Of a stretch of DNA of 64,000 nt, positions 11,503 through 19,738 are shown piece by piece (the stretch's first letter is position 1; every line of letters begins with the position of its first letter). The notes beneath the pieces were generated by a model. That model saw nothing but the letters and a program-made list of their open reading frames with translations. It had not been told where the DNA came from and did no database searches. Both the position numbers and the translations under genes were made by a program. Source of the stretch: Streptomyces cavernicola (GTDB taxonomy: Bacteria > Actinomycetota > Actinomycetes > Streptomycetales > Streptomycetaceae); the NCBI RefSeq assembly GCF_029968035.1, contig NZ_JASCIQ010000006.1:186001-250000 (forward strand). The letters are read 5' to 3'.

Positions 11503-12205
11503 CGAGCCAACTCCGCCAGACATAGCGGGTGTTGGGCAGCTCCGGGCGGTCGAGAAGGTGGAGGACGTAGCCGGCGTGCAGCCGCGCCCAGGGCCGGTCC
11601 GTAAGGGCCGCATCGGCGAGCTTGCGGCGCAGCTCCGGGCCGTCGACCGCCCGTGCGACGCGCACGTACTCGCGGTCCTTGCACCGGTGGGCCCGTAGCA
11701 CGGCGAGTTCGACGAGCTGGGTGAGCTTCGCCCTGACGTCGTCCGTGTGGTCGGGGACGGCCAGCCGGCGGATGAGGCGCTGCTTCGTTCCCCAGTCCTT
11801 GGCGTGCGCCGTCCACTCCTGCGGAAAGCGCGCCTCCCACTCCAGGAAGAGCAGCGCGTACGGCAGACCCGGCCAGGCGGTGATGCTCCGCTCCCTCACC
11901 CCGTCGTCCCCGAGGCCGCTGGGCAGGGAGTGCCTGAGGGTCTCGTAGTACGCGTCGAGCGCCTTCCTGAAGGCCGGTTCCCGGTACTGCTCCTCCGGGC
12001 CGAGCGGCAGCGTCAGCCGCCAGTACTCGTTGGACCGGGCAAGCGCGGCACGGGTTGCCGCCCTCGCCTCGTCCAGGTGCGCGAGCGCCGCGGCCCGGAC
12101 CTGCGGGTCGTCCGCCACAAGCCCGAACGCCCACCCCAACCGGGCACGCCAGGCATCGGCGTCGTCGTAGCCACCCGAGCCTCCCGCCACCGTGTCCTTC
12201 GTCAT
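11450..12205 (-). CDS. Hypothetical protein
   Basis: About 251 residues, helical and rich in Trp and Arg, with no recognised domain, signal peptide or membrane segment. Segments such as ARSNEYWRLTLPLGPEEQYRE and YALLFLEWEARFPQEW look like folded protein, so the frame is probably real, and third-position GC is high throughout. Start is uncertain: ATG 12205 is taken, ATG 12217 adds four residues; neither has a good ribosome site. The overlap with the MaoC gene end is convergent. No function is proposed. Confidence 0.6.
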   Translation of the reverse strand: MTKDTVAGGSGGYDDADAWRARLGWAFGLVADDPQVRAAALAHLDEARAATRAALARSNEYWRLTLPLGPEEQYREPAFRKALDAYYETLRHSLPSGLGDDGVRERSITAWPGLPYALLFLEWEARFPQEWTAHAKDWGTKQRLIRRLAVPDHTDDVRAKLTQLVELAVLRAHRCKDREYVRVARAVDGPELRRKLADAALTDRPWARLHAGYVLHLLDRPELPNTRYVWRSWLASPGETCPGGAGRSSWP

Positions 12206-12393
12206 GCGGCAGATCATCGCCCACGTCGCCGCGGTGTTGCGCCACGGCCGTGACGCCCGTACGCCTCAGGTACCGATTTCCTCAACTCCCGCCCCGCGCA
12301 AGGGTGAGGTAATGCGACTTCGGTGGACGTCGGGCACACCTGCGTGAGTAGCATCCGGGCACGTCTCCAACAACTCGACGAAAGGGAGCCGTT

Positions 12394-13188
12394 GTGTCTG
12401 ACGACATTGGCAACTCCTCGGTCCAGGACCGGTACGCCCCGCAGTTCGCTCAGGAACTCGCTCGCAACGAGCAGGAGCAGAAGGAACTTGAGGCGCGTCT
12501 CGCCCAACTCCGCGAGGACCACACCGCGTTGAGCGGCATGCTCGCGGCGCTCGGCCACGAGACCACGCCGAAGAGCGAGCCCGCCGCAACCCCGGCGTCC
12601 GTCACCGACGAGGCCAAGGCGGCGGGGGACTCGGTGCCGCAGCAGCGCCGTACGGGCCGGAAGGCGAGCGCGAAGAAGGCCACGGGCACCGCGAAGAAGG
12701 CCGCTGCCCCCAAGAAGCCCGCGACGGCAGCCAAGAAGGCCGCAACCAAGACGGCCACCAAGTCGGCGGCGAAGAACGCGGCCAAGGCCGCGACCAAGCC
12801 CGCGCCGAAGACGGCGACCAAGGCAGAGGCCAAGGCAGAGCCCAAGGCGGAGACCAAGAGCACCGCCGCCCCCAAGGCCACCGGCGGACCCACCCTGCAG
12901 GACGTCATCGCCGGCCTGCTCGGCGGGCACTCCCCGGAGCGGCGCACCGTCCGGGAGATCTTCGACGAGCTGAAGCAGAACCACCCCGAGCGGGCCTCCA
13001 GCACCCAGTCCGTGCGCAACGCCCTCAACGGCCTGCTGCGCAAGGGCGCCATCGAGCGTGAGGAGAAGCAGGGCGCGGTCTGGTTCGGCACCGCGGCTCC
13101 CACCACCACCGCTTCCCCCGCCGCCCCGACGGACACCGCTCCCGTCGAGCCGGCCGAGGAGAAGGCCAAGGCGGTCGCCGAGGCCTGA
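12394..13188 (+). CDS. Lysine/alanine-rich histone-H1-like protein with C-terminal winged-helix-like domain
   Basis: 264 residues from GTG. Three parts are visible. A heptad-type coiled coil covers residues 15-50 (ELARNEQEQKELEARLAQLR). A low-complexity basic stretch covers 90-163 with many KKA/TAAKK/ATK repeats like linker histone tails. A compact domain covers 166-232 (TVREIFDELKQNHPERASS, then NALNGLLRKGAIERE) that looks like a small winged helix. It probably binds DNA non-specifically through the tail and through the domain, dimerising by the coil. It is monocistronic between convergent neighbours. Confidence 0.8.
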   Translation: MSDDIGNSSVQDRYAPQFAQELARNEQEQKELEARLAQLREDHTALSGMLAALGHETTPKSEPAATPASVTDEAKAAGDSVPQQRRTGRKASAKKATGTAKKAAAPKKPATAAKKAATKTATKSAAKNAAKAATKPAPKTATKAEAKAEPKAETKSTAAPKATGGPTLQDVIAGLLGGHSPERRTVREIFDELKQNHPERASSTQSVRNALNGLLRKGAIEREEKQGAVWFGTAAPTTTASPAAPTDTAPVEPAEEKAKAVAEA

Positions 13189-13336
13189 CGGCCCGGACGA
13201 GGCGACGGGTGGCGGCAGCCCGACTCACCACCGGAAGCCCGGCAGCTCCGCCACCTGCGCCCGCACCCTCTCGTCCGCGCCCCCTCGTCCGCCCCCCCCG
13301 CAACACAGAGCAACGCCCGTACTCGCCGAGCTTCAC

Positions 13337-13951
13337 TCAGCCCTCCCGCGCACCCCTCGCACCCCGCACGAGCCGCCCCTCCGGCACCTTCCGCCCGTAC
13401 GCGAACAGCAGCAGGTCCTGGGCGGAGCCGGTCACCGGAGTGCCGCTGCCGAAGGACCAGTCGACGTCGTCGGCGCGCAGACACACCCCGGTGAGGTCCG
13501 TACCGAAGAACCTGGCGTTCTTGTACGAGACCTGGTCGAGGAGGACCCGGAGGCGGTCCTCGGGAATCCTGCGGCCGAGGCCGAGCGCCACAGTGATGTC
13601 GAGACCGTGCACCGCGTCGTGCCCGAGCGCCGCAGCGGGGCCGCCGACCGGGGGCGCCCACGGGTGCTCGGCGTTCTCCCGCAGCCAGTCGGCGAGTTGA
13701 CCGGTCGACGCGGCCGCCGCGTCCGCGTGCGCGAGGCGGTCCGTCATCCGGTGCAGACTCCCGCGCGCCCGTACGAGCTGCCCGAGCAGCCGCGGCAGCG
13801 AGTACCGGAAACCCAGCGACATATGGGCCGCGACCTCCCGCACCCGCCAGCCCGCGCACAAGCTGGGCGCGTCCCACTGCTGCTGCGTCAGACCGTCCAA
13901 CAGGTCGGCCAGATCCCGGCGTTCGGCGGCGATCAGACTCTTCAACTCCAT
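13337..13951 (-). CDS. Maleylpyruvate isomerase-type, mycothiol-dependent (DinB-like) protein
   Basis: 204 residues. The N-terminal four-helix pattern with LTQQQWDAPSLCAGWRVREV and VAAHM (His of the metal site) identifies the MDMPI/DinB_2 superfamily used for mycothiol-dependent enzymes. A second His pair occurs in LGHDAVHGLDI. The substrate is unknown; many Streptomyces paralogues exist. It is divergent from the LysR gene with a 112-bp intergenic region, so the LysR protein may control it. Confidence 0.8.
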   Translation of the reverse strand: MELKSLIAAERRDLADLLDGLTQQQWDAPSLCAGWRVREVAAHMSLGFRYSLPRLLGQLVRARGSLHRMTDRLAHADAAAASTGQLADWLRENAEHPWAPPVGGPAAALGHDAVHGLDITVALGLGRRIPEDRLRVLLDQVSYKNARFFGTDLTGVCLRADDVDWSFGSGTPVTGSAQDLLLFAYGRKVPEGRLVRGARGAREG

Positions 13952-14063
13952 GCCCCAACGATCAACGCGGCAACACCGGAAGTCCAAGAGAGGTTCGTTA
14001 TCGCACCCAGAACCCGTACTTCTGGAACCCTCCCCGAACAGTTCCTCCCTAGAATCCCTCCCC

Positions 14064-15007
14064 ATGGAACTGCGGCAGCTGCGGTACTTCGTGACCGTCG
14101 TGGAAGAGGCCTCCTTCACCCGCGCCGCCGCCCGGCTGCACCTCGCACAGCCCGGCATCAGCGCCCAAGTGCGCCAGCTTGAACGGGAGTTGGGGCAACC
14201 CCTGCTGCACCGCTCCGGGCGGACCGTGACGCCCACGGAGATCGGCGAGGCCGTACTGCCGTACGCCCGTGCCGCCCTCGCGGCCGCCGAAGGGCTGCGC
14301 GACACCGTCGCGGAGTGCACCGGCCTGCTGCGCGGCCATGTCCGGGTCGGGTTCGTCTCCGGCGCTGCCGCGCACGCACTCGACGTGGCCGGGGTGCTCG
14401 CCGACTTCCACGACGCCCACCCCGGCGTCGACATCGCCCTCACCGAGGACACCTCCGAGCGCATGCTGAAAGCGCTGGCCGACGGCGCACTCGACATCGC
14501 GGTGGTCGGCCTCACCGGCGCCTACCTCGGCCCGCACCTCGCGCACGAGATCCTCGTCGACCTGCCCCTGGTCGCCGCGGCCGCCCCCGGCGACCCCCTC
14601 CTGACCGCCGTGCCCGACACCGGCCTGCCCCTCACCGCCCTGCGCGACCGCCCGCTGATCGGCCTGCCCCGCGGCACCGGCATCCGAGGCGTCCTCGACC
14701 GGGCCTGCGCCGCCGCCGGCTTCACACCCCGCATCGCCTTCGAGGCCGCGGCCCCCGAACTCCTCGCCCGACTCGCCGCCCGCGGCCTCGGCGTAGCCGT
14801 CGTACGCCGACTCGACCCCGGCGAACAGCGTCAACTCGGCCTGCGCACCGCCCCGTTCGCCGACCCCGCCCTCCGTGGCCGGGTCGCCCTTGCCTGGCCG
14901 GCCGGCGGCCCGAGCGGCCCGGCCGCCCGCACCCTCCTCGAACGCCTCCGGTCATCACTGCCCGTGACCGAAGCGGTTCCCGGGCCTGTGGGAAGCTGGA
15001 CGAGTGA
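14064..15007 (+). CDS. LysR-family transcriptional regulator, reading frame without its own stop
   Basis: An N-terminal LysR winged helix (ELRQLRYFVTVVEEASFTRAA, then ARLHLAQPGISAQVRQLE) and a substrate-binding domain of normal length end near residue 300 (nt 14963). Oddly, this frame then has no stop until 15431, running in another frame through the whole AraC gene. A stop at 15005-15007 that overlaps the AraC start (GTGA) would be natural, but reaching it needs a one-base slip, so the end given here is an interpretation. A 3' frameshift or a sequence error is likely; a true 455-residue product is the alternative. It probably regulates the divergent mycothiol-dependent enzyme. Confidence 0.7.
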
Positions 15008-15426
15008 GCAACCTGGAGGATCTCGTCCGGCTGCGCAAGGCCAGGGACGTCATGGACCGCGACTACGCCGAGCCGCTCGACGTCGCGGCGCTCGCGCGGG
15101 TCGCCCTCATGTCGCCCGGCCACTTCTCCCGCAGTTTCCGCGCCGCGTACGGAGAGACCCCGTACAGCTATCTGATGACGCGCCGCATCGAGCGCGCCAA
15201 GGCGCTGCTGCGGCGCGGCGACCTGTCCGTGACCGAGGTGTGCTTCGAGGTGGGCTGCACCTCGCTCGGCTCGTTCAGCTCGCGCTTCACCGAGCTCGTC
15301 GGCGAGAGCCCCAGCGCCTACCGGGCGCGCGACCACGCGGCCGGGGCCGCCGTCCCGGCGTGCGTCGCGAAGGTCTACACCCGACCGGTCAGGAACGGAG
15401 AAGCGAAGCCCGCGCCCCGCGCCTAG
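15004..15426 (+). CDS. AraC-family helix-turn-helix regulator (stand-alone DNA-binding domain)
   Basis: 140 residues, essentially only the two-HTH AraC domain: LDVAALARVALMSPGHFSRSFRAAYGETP, then MTRRIERAKALLRRGDLSVTEV and the conserved closing segment FSSRFTELVGESPSAYR (described in parts; about residues 25-110). No effector domain is present. The adjacent VOC gene 10 bp downstream is a common partner of such small AraC proteins, and the two probably form an operon in which the VOC protein may sense or process a small ligand. Confidence 0.88.
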   Translation: MSNLEDLVRLRKARDVMDRDYAEPLDVAALARVALMSPGHFSRSFRAAYGETPYSYLMTRRIERAKALLRRGDLSVTEVCFEVGCTSLGSFSSRFTELVGESPSAYRARDHAAGAAVPACVAKVYTRPVRNGEAKPAPRA

Positions 15427-15436
15427 CGTGAAGCGC

Positions 15437-15853
15437 ATGGACATCAACCTCTCCACCTGCTTCATCGCCGTGGACGACCACGACAAGGCGCTCCCCTTCT
15501 ACCGGGACGTGCTCGGCCTGGAGGTCCGCAAGGACGTCGGCTTCGAGGGCATGCGCTGGGTGACCGTCGGCTCGCCGGACCAGCCCGACGTGAGCATCGT
15601 GCTCGAACCGCCCCTCGCCGACCCGAACGCCGCACCCGAGGACCGCCAGGCCATGGCGGAACTGCTCGCCAAGGGCCTGCTGCGCGGAGTCATCTTCCAG
15701 ACGGACGACGTCGACGCCACCTTCGAGCGGATCCGCGCCGCCGGCGGCGACGTGCTCCAGGAACCCGTCGACCAGCCCTACGGAGTCCGCGACTGCGCCT
15801 TCCGCGACCCCGCGGGCAACATGCTGCGCTTCAACCAGACACCCAAGAGCTGA
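15437..15853 (+). CDS. VOC-superfamily (glyoxalase/bleomycin-resistance-like) protein
   Basis: 138 residues from ATG 15437; GTG 15428 adds three residues. It has paired beta-alpha-beta-beta-beta units: the first around CFIAVDDHDKALPFYRDVLGL, the second ending CAFRDPAGNMLRFNQ with the family glutamate position replaced by Asn/Arg at the end. That leaves metal binding uncertain. It follows the small AraC gene and likely works with it. The reaction is unknown. Confidence 0.85.
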   Translation: MDINLSTCFIAVDDHDKALPFYRDVLGLEVRKDVGFEGMRWVTVGSPDQPDVSIVLEPPLADPNAAPEDRQAMAELLAKGLLRGVIFQTDDVDATFERIRAAGGDVLQEPVDQPYGVRDCAFRDPAGNMLRFNQTPKS

Positions 15854-15919
15854 GCCCGACAGCTGAACCCGACAGCTGAACCCCAGAGCTGAGCCCGCGA
15901 CCGTACGAGAACACCCGGC

Positions 15920-16687
15920 TCACGGAAAGATCTGCTTGCCCGCGTCCCGGATCGCCGCCAACTCCCGCTCGTAGAAGGAGTGGAGAGGCGATCCGGGACG
16001 GTACGCGTGGCACGGGACCGACTGCCGGTCCGGCTGCGCGTGGTACTGCGTGACGACCAGCGCATCGTCCATGCGGTAGATCGTGGACGGCCGGAACCCC
16101 GAGCAGGCCCAGACCTCCACCGCCCCCGCGGGACCCGCCGCCGCGAGCCGGACGCAGTCCGCCACCGCCTCCTGGACCTTCGCCCGTACGTCGTGCTCCG
16201 TGTAGACGGGGTGGAAGCGGGCGGCGAGCGCGGACACGCACGCCGGGTCGGTGTGGTCCGGCAGGAAGAACCGCACCTTCGCGCCCGGCCGCCGCACCAG
16301 CCTGAGCAACTCCTCGCGGTGCGCGGCCCGCCAGGTCGTGGACCAGGCCCCTGACACGTCGAGGGTGCGGGTGCGGGACAGGCCGCGGTCCCAGTCGAGC
16401 AGGTCGAGGTAGTCGGTGCCCACCGCGAGCAGACCGCTCTGCTCGACGTCGTGGCGAAGCCCGATCGCCTCGGTCAACTCCTGCCGGTCCCGGCGCTTGT
16501 TGACCAGATTCACCAGGACGGCGATGCCCACCGAAGTGATCAGCACCTCGCCCGCGAGGGAACGGAGTTCGGCCGGCGAAGGGCCGATGGAGAGCAGCAG
16601 CGCCGCACCCGCGGCGAGCGCCGCCGTCCCCAGGAACCAGGTGGCCAGGCTGTTGAGCTGTCGATACGGGAGCGCGGGCGCACGCAT
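15920..16687 (-). CDS. Membrane-anchored protein of unknown function
   Basis: 255 residues. Two N-terminal hydrophobic segments (about residues 12-33 and 44-62) are followed by a basic stretch (NKRRDRQEL) and a soluble cytoplasmic domain. That domain contains LDVSGAWSTTWRAAH, VRFFLPDHTDP and VVTQYHAQPD, a pattern faintly like phospholipase-D-fold regulatory domains, but no HKD motif is present. No function can be given. It lies downstream of a small reverse-strand gene, separated by a hairpin. Confidence 0.65.
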   Translation of the reverse strand: MRAPALPYRQLNSLATWFLGTAALAAGAALLLSIGPSPAELRSLAGEVLITSVGIAVLVNLVNKRRDRQELTEAIGLRHDVEQSGLLAVGTDYLDLLDWDRGLSRTRTLDVSGAWSTTWRAAHREELLRLVRRPGAKVRFFLPDHTDPACVSALAARFHPVYTEHDVRAKVQEAVADCVRLAAAGPAGAVEVWACSGFRPSTIYRMDDALVVTQYHAQPDRQSVPCHAYRPGSPLHSFYERELAAIRDAGKQIFP

Positions 16688-16779
16688 GCGAGGTCTTTCT
16701 CCGTACGGGCGGGGGCGGGGGCAAGGGGAGCGGGAAGGGGATCGGCCCCGGACCGTGCCGTCGCACGCTCCGGGGCCGA

Positions 16780-16803
16780 GGTCGTGTCCGGACGGACACG
16801 ACC
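16780..16803 (-). terminator. Hairpin between small gene and membrane-protein gene
   Basis: Perfect 11-bp arms GGTCGTGTCCG (16780-16790) and CGGACACGACC (16793-16803) with a 2-base loop, 20 bp beyond the stop of the small reverse-strand gene. No T-run follows, as is usual for Streptomyces terminators. Confidence 0.65.
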
Positions 16804-16822
16804 CGGTCGGGGCCGGGGCCCG

Positions 16823-17056
16823 TCAGGTGAGCAGACGCAGCAGCGCCGCGCAGGCCTCGGCCTCCGTACCGTGATGGGTGATCACTTCGTACAAGCCGCG
16901 CTCGTACGCGCCGGTCTCCCACGCGCCGTCCGGCGACCTGCGCAGGAACAGGAAGTCCGGGGGCGTGGGGGCCGGTTCGTGGACGCCTTCGATGCGGTAG
17001 TGGCCCTCGGGCACTCCCGCGGCGGCGAGCGCGGCACGCAGGTCGGTGCGGTTCAT
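16823..17056 (-). CDS. Small conserved-looking hypothetical protein
   Basis: 77 residues from ATG 17056 (NRTDLRAALAAAGVPEGHYRI, then WETGAYERGLYEVI). The fold looks alpha/beta and acidic, with no Cys and no membrane segment. Its size, acidity and pattern resemble small immunity-type proteins of actinobacteria, but no toxin gene is adjacent, so this is only a resemblance. The start is uncertain: an AGGAGG lies about 25 bp upstream, too far for a normal site, and the frame stays open upstream. Confidence 0.55.
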   Translation of the reverse strand: MNRTDLRAALAAAGVPEGHYRIEGVHEPAPTPPDFLFLRRSPDGAWETGAYERGLYEVITHHGTEAEACAALLRLLT

Positions 17057-17416
17057 GGCAGGCGGCCGGTCGGCTGCACTCAGGACCTCCTCGTACGGCA
17101 CGGGAGCGGCCCGTCGGGGACCCGCCCACTCGAAGTACGCACGGTAATGACCGAGTTGCCGTGTGTGTCTCCGCAACGCCGAAGTGGCTTGATCCGCACG
17201 GCAGTCGACGGCTCGGGGCCTCCGGGATCCGCTGCTCTCCTGCTGTACGAGAAGGGGTCGCTGCAGGAGAAGGAGCCCGCCGGACGACCCGCCGTACGCA
17301 AAGACCGACCCGCCCTGCCGCGACATACGGCCGGGGGAGCCGTGGTGTCGGGCGGGGCGGGTCGGTCGGGCCGGAAGGGGTTCCGGCCGGGGATGCCCGC
17401 AGGGCGCGCGGGCGGG
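17057..17416. other. Gene-free stretch
   Basis: 360 bp without a supported coding region. The reverse frame of the small gene remains open to about 17326 but its composition there is not protein-like. The only structure recognised is the hairpin at 17369-17388 downstream of gntP. Confidence 0.5.
17369..17388 (-). terminator. Hairpin downstream of gntP
   Basis: Arms GGCCGGAA (17369-17376) and TTCCGGCC (17381-17388) around a GGGG loop, 29 bp past the permease stop. Probable intrinsic terminator of the gntK-gntP transcript. Confidence 0.65.
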
Positions 17417-18847
17417 CTAGATGATCAGCGACAGCAGCAGGACGAGGCCTCCGGCGACGACCGAGATGATCGTCTCCATGGTCGACCAGGTCTTGATGGT
17501 CTGGCCGACGTTCATGCCGAAGTACTCCTTGACCAGCCAGAAGCCCGCGTCGTTCACATGGCTGAAGAACAGCGAGCCGGCGCCGATCGCGAGGACGAGC
17601 AGGGCCGCGTGCGTGGTCGACATGTCGGCGGCGAGCGGCGCGACCAGACCGGCGGCGGAGACTGTCGCGACGGTGGCGGAGCCCGTGGCCAGGCGGATGA
17701 CGACGGCGATCAGCCAGGCGAGGAGGAGGGCCGGGATCGCCCAGTCCTCGGAGATCTCCAGGACCATCTGGCCGACGCCGGAGTCGATCAGCGTCTGCTT
17801 GAAGCCGCCGCCCGCGCCGACGATCAGGAGGATGCCCGCGATCGGGGCGAGCGACTTCTCGACCGTGGCCGTGATCTTGCCCTTGGAGAAGCCGGCGGCG
17901 CGGCCCAGGGTGAACATGCCGACGACGACGGCCGCGAGCAGGGCGATCAGCGGCGAGCCGATCACGTCGAAGACGCGCTGCACGGTGTGCTCGGGGTTGT
18001 CCACGACGATGTCGACCAGAGCCTTGGACAGCATCAGGACGACGGGCAGAAGCACGGTGGCGATGGTCGCGCCGAAGCTGGGCAGCTTGGCGACGTCCTT
18101 CGACGGACGCTTGTCGAGGGCGTCGGACGGCCCGTCGGACGAGGTCTGCAGCATCTTCTCGGGCACCGGGATGTCGACCCAGCGGGCCGCGACCTTGGAG
18201 AACAGCGGACCCGCGATGATCACGGTGGGGATCGCGACGAGCACGCCGAGGGCCAGGGTCACGCCGAGGTTGGCGCCGACCGCGTCGATGGCGACCAGCG
18301 GGCCGGGGTGCGGCGGGATCAGGCCGTGCATCACGGAGAGGCCGGCGAGGGCCGGGATGCCGATGCGCATCAGCGAGTAGTTGCCGCGCTTGGCGACCAT
18401 CAGGACGACCGGGATCAGCAGCACGATGCCGACCTCGAAGAACAGCGGCAGACCGATGACGCTGGCGATCAGCACCATGGCCCAGGGCATGGACCGCCCG
18501 CCGGCCTTGGCGAGGATGGTGTCGACGATCTGGTCGGCGCCGCCGGAGTCCGCGAGCAGCTTGCCGAGGATCGCGCCGAGCGCGATCAGCACGCCGACGC
18601 CCGCGACCGTGGAGCCGAGCCCCGCGGTGAAGCTGGTGATGACCTTGTCGAGAGGCGCGCCCGCGAAGGCGCCGAGCGCGAGCGACCCTATGGTCAGCGC
18701 CAGGAACGCGTGCACCTTGAACTTGGTGATGAGCAGGACGATGACGGCGATGCCCGCGAGCACGGCGATCCCGAGCTGGGCGTGGCCCGCAGAGGTGATC
18801 GGCTCGACGGCGTCCGCTGCCAACATCTCCACGCTGAGACTGGTCAC
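17417..18847 (-). CDS. gntP: Gluconate:H+ symporter, GntP family
   Basis: 476 residues with 12 or more membrane segments. Family signatures include HGLIPPHPGPLVAIDAVG, ATGSATVATVSAAG and FFSHVNDAGFWLVKEYFG, which are strongly conserved in GntP/GntT transporters. GTG 18847 follows AAGGAGA. It imports gluconate for the kinase encoded upstream on the same strand; the GntR-type gene lies beyond, divergently. A hairpin follows the stop. Confidence 0.93.
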   Translation of the reverse strand: MTSLSVEMLAADAVEPITSAGHAQLGIAVLAGIAVIVLLITKFKVHAFLALTIGSLALGAFAGAPLDKVITSFTAGLGSTVAGVGVLIALGAILGKLLADSGGADQIVDTILAKAGGRSMPWAMVLIASVIGLPLFFEVGIVLLIPVVLMVAKRGNYSLMRIGIPALAGLSVMHGLIPPHPGPLVAIDAVGANLGVTLALGVLVAIPTVIIAGPLFSKVAARWVDIPVPEKMLQTSSDGPSDALDKRPSKDVAKLPSFGATIATVLLPVVLMLSKALVDIVVDNPEHTVQRVFDVIGSPLIALLAAVVVGMFTLGRAAGFSKGKITATVEKSLAPIAGILLIVGAGGGFKQTLIDSGVGQMVLEISEDWAIPALLLAWLIAVVIRLATGSATVATVSAAGLVAPLAADMSTTHAALLVLAIGAGSLFFSHVNDAGFWLVKEYFGMNVGQTIKTWSTMETIISVVAGGLVLLLSLII

Positions 18848-18980
18848 GGTGTTCTCCTTGTAGGAGAGGGGTGTTTACGGGGGAGGGGCGGCGCAGGCGC
18901 ACGGGGTGTGTGCGCACGCGCCGGGATGCCGCCGGGGGAAGGCGGCGAGGCGGCCCCCTGCGGAGGGCCGTCGTGCGGGG

Positions 18981-19062
18981 GTAGCCACGGGGAGGTGGCT
19001 ACGAGGGGGTGGCCACGAAGAGGCGGCTACGGGGAGTGGCTACGAGGGGTGGCTACGGGAGG
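18981..19062. repeat. Degenerate GTGGCTACGAGGG tandem repeats
   Basis: About six imperfect copies of a 12-16-bp unit of the type GTGGCTACG(A/G)GG follow each other. The array overlaps the last few codons of the gluconokinase gene, so the protein C-terminus (after residue 165) is partly repeat-encoded. It fills much of the 192-bp gap between gntK and gntP. Confidence 0.65.
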
Positions 19063-19588
19063 CGGGTGTGCCGCCGCCGGCCGTGTCCAAGGCCCGGAGG
19101 GCGTCCATCGCGCGATCGGTGATCTCCTCGGGGCTGCCCGTCACGTCCACGTCGACACCGGCCTCGTCGGCGCCGAGCGGCTGGAGCGTGGCGAACTGCG
19201 AGTCCAGGAGCGCCGTCGGCATGAAGTGGCCCTGGCGGTGCGACATCCGGTCCTCGATGAGCTCACGCGAACCGGTCAGATGGACGAAGACGAGGCCGGG
19301 GGCGGCGGAGCGCAGCCGGTCCCGGTAACTCCGCTTCAGCGCCGAGCTGCTGACCACGCCGCCGAGCCCGGCCCTGCCGTGCGCCCAGAGGCCGATGGCG
19401 TCCAGCCACGGCCAGCGGTCGTCGTCGGTCAGCGGGGTGCCGGCCGACATCTTGGCGATGTTCGCCTCGGGGTGGAAGTCGTCGCCTTCGGCGTACGGGA
19501 CGCCGAGCCGTTCTGCGAGCAGGGGGCCGATCGTGGTCTTGCCGGTCCCTGCCACGCCCATGACTACGACGACGTGGGGGGTGTCCAT
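19040..19588 (-). CDS. gntK: Gluconokinase
   Basis: 182 residues. Walker A is GVAGTGKTT at residues 11-19. The gluconokinase-specific GDDFHPEANIAKMSAGTPLTDDDRWPWL region follows (residues about 35-62; given here only as a landmark), then SALKRSYRDRLR and the LID segment with HRQGHFMP. It phosphorylates gluconate to 6-phosphogluconate, which enters the pentose phosphate pathway. ATG 19588 is the natural start; an upstream open frame lacks family homology. It is probably co-transcribed with gntP and repressed by the divergent GntR-type protein. Confidence 0.95.
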   Translation of the reverse strand: MDTPHVVVVMGVAGTGKTTIGPLLAERLGVPYAEGDDFHPEANIAKMSAGTPLTDDDRWPWLDAIGLWAHGRAGLGGVVSSSALKRSYRDRLRSAAPGLVFVHLTGSRELIEDRMSHRQGHFMPTALLDSQFATLQPLGADEAGVDVDVTGSPEEITDRAMDALRALDTAGGGTPASRSHPS

Positions 19589-19685
19589 TGCTGCGCCTCG
19601 CTGTCTTCTTCGACATCGGTTCACACGGCCGGGGTCGTGTGTCACGACACTGAAACCCATAAGGTCAGAGGAATTCAAGACCCTG

Positions 19686-19704
19686 TGACTTAAAAGTCAG
19701 ACTT
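19686..19704. promoter_or_regulatory. Overlapping inverted repeats, probable GntR operator
   Basis: TGACTT (19686-19691), AAGTCA (19694-19699) and GACTT (19700-19704) form two overlapping dyads in an AT-rich island of the gntK/gntR divergent region, 35 bp before the regulator's start. FCD-type GntR proteins bind short dyads of this kind. Its position lets it control both directions. Confidence 0.6.
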
Positions 19705-19738
19705 ATCTTCGGGTATTCCCAACTCGTAGAGTTACGCC

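Noticed and set aside
16823..17056. Immunity protein of a toxin system
   Set aside because: Resemblance is only in size and acidity; no toxin gene is adjacent.
15831..19693. Very long open frames on both strands (over 1,000 codons each) across 15.8-19.7 kb
   Set aside because: They are shadows of gntP, gntK and neighbours; high GC removes stop codons. Their translations are Arg/Gly/Ala-rich with no domains, while the genes chosen show clear families.
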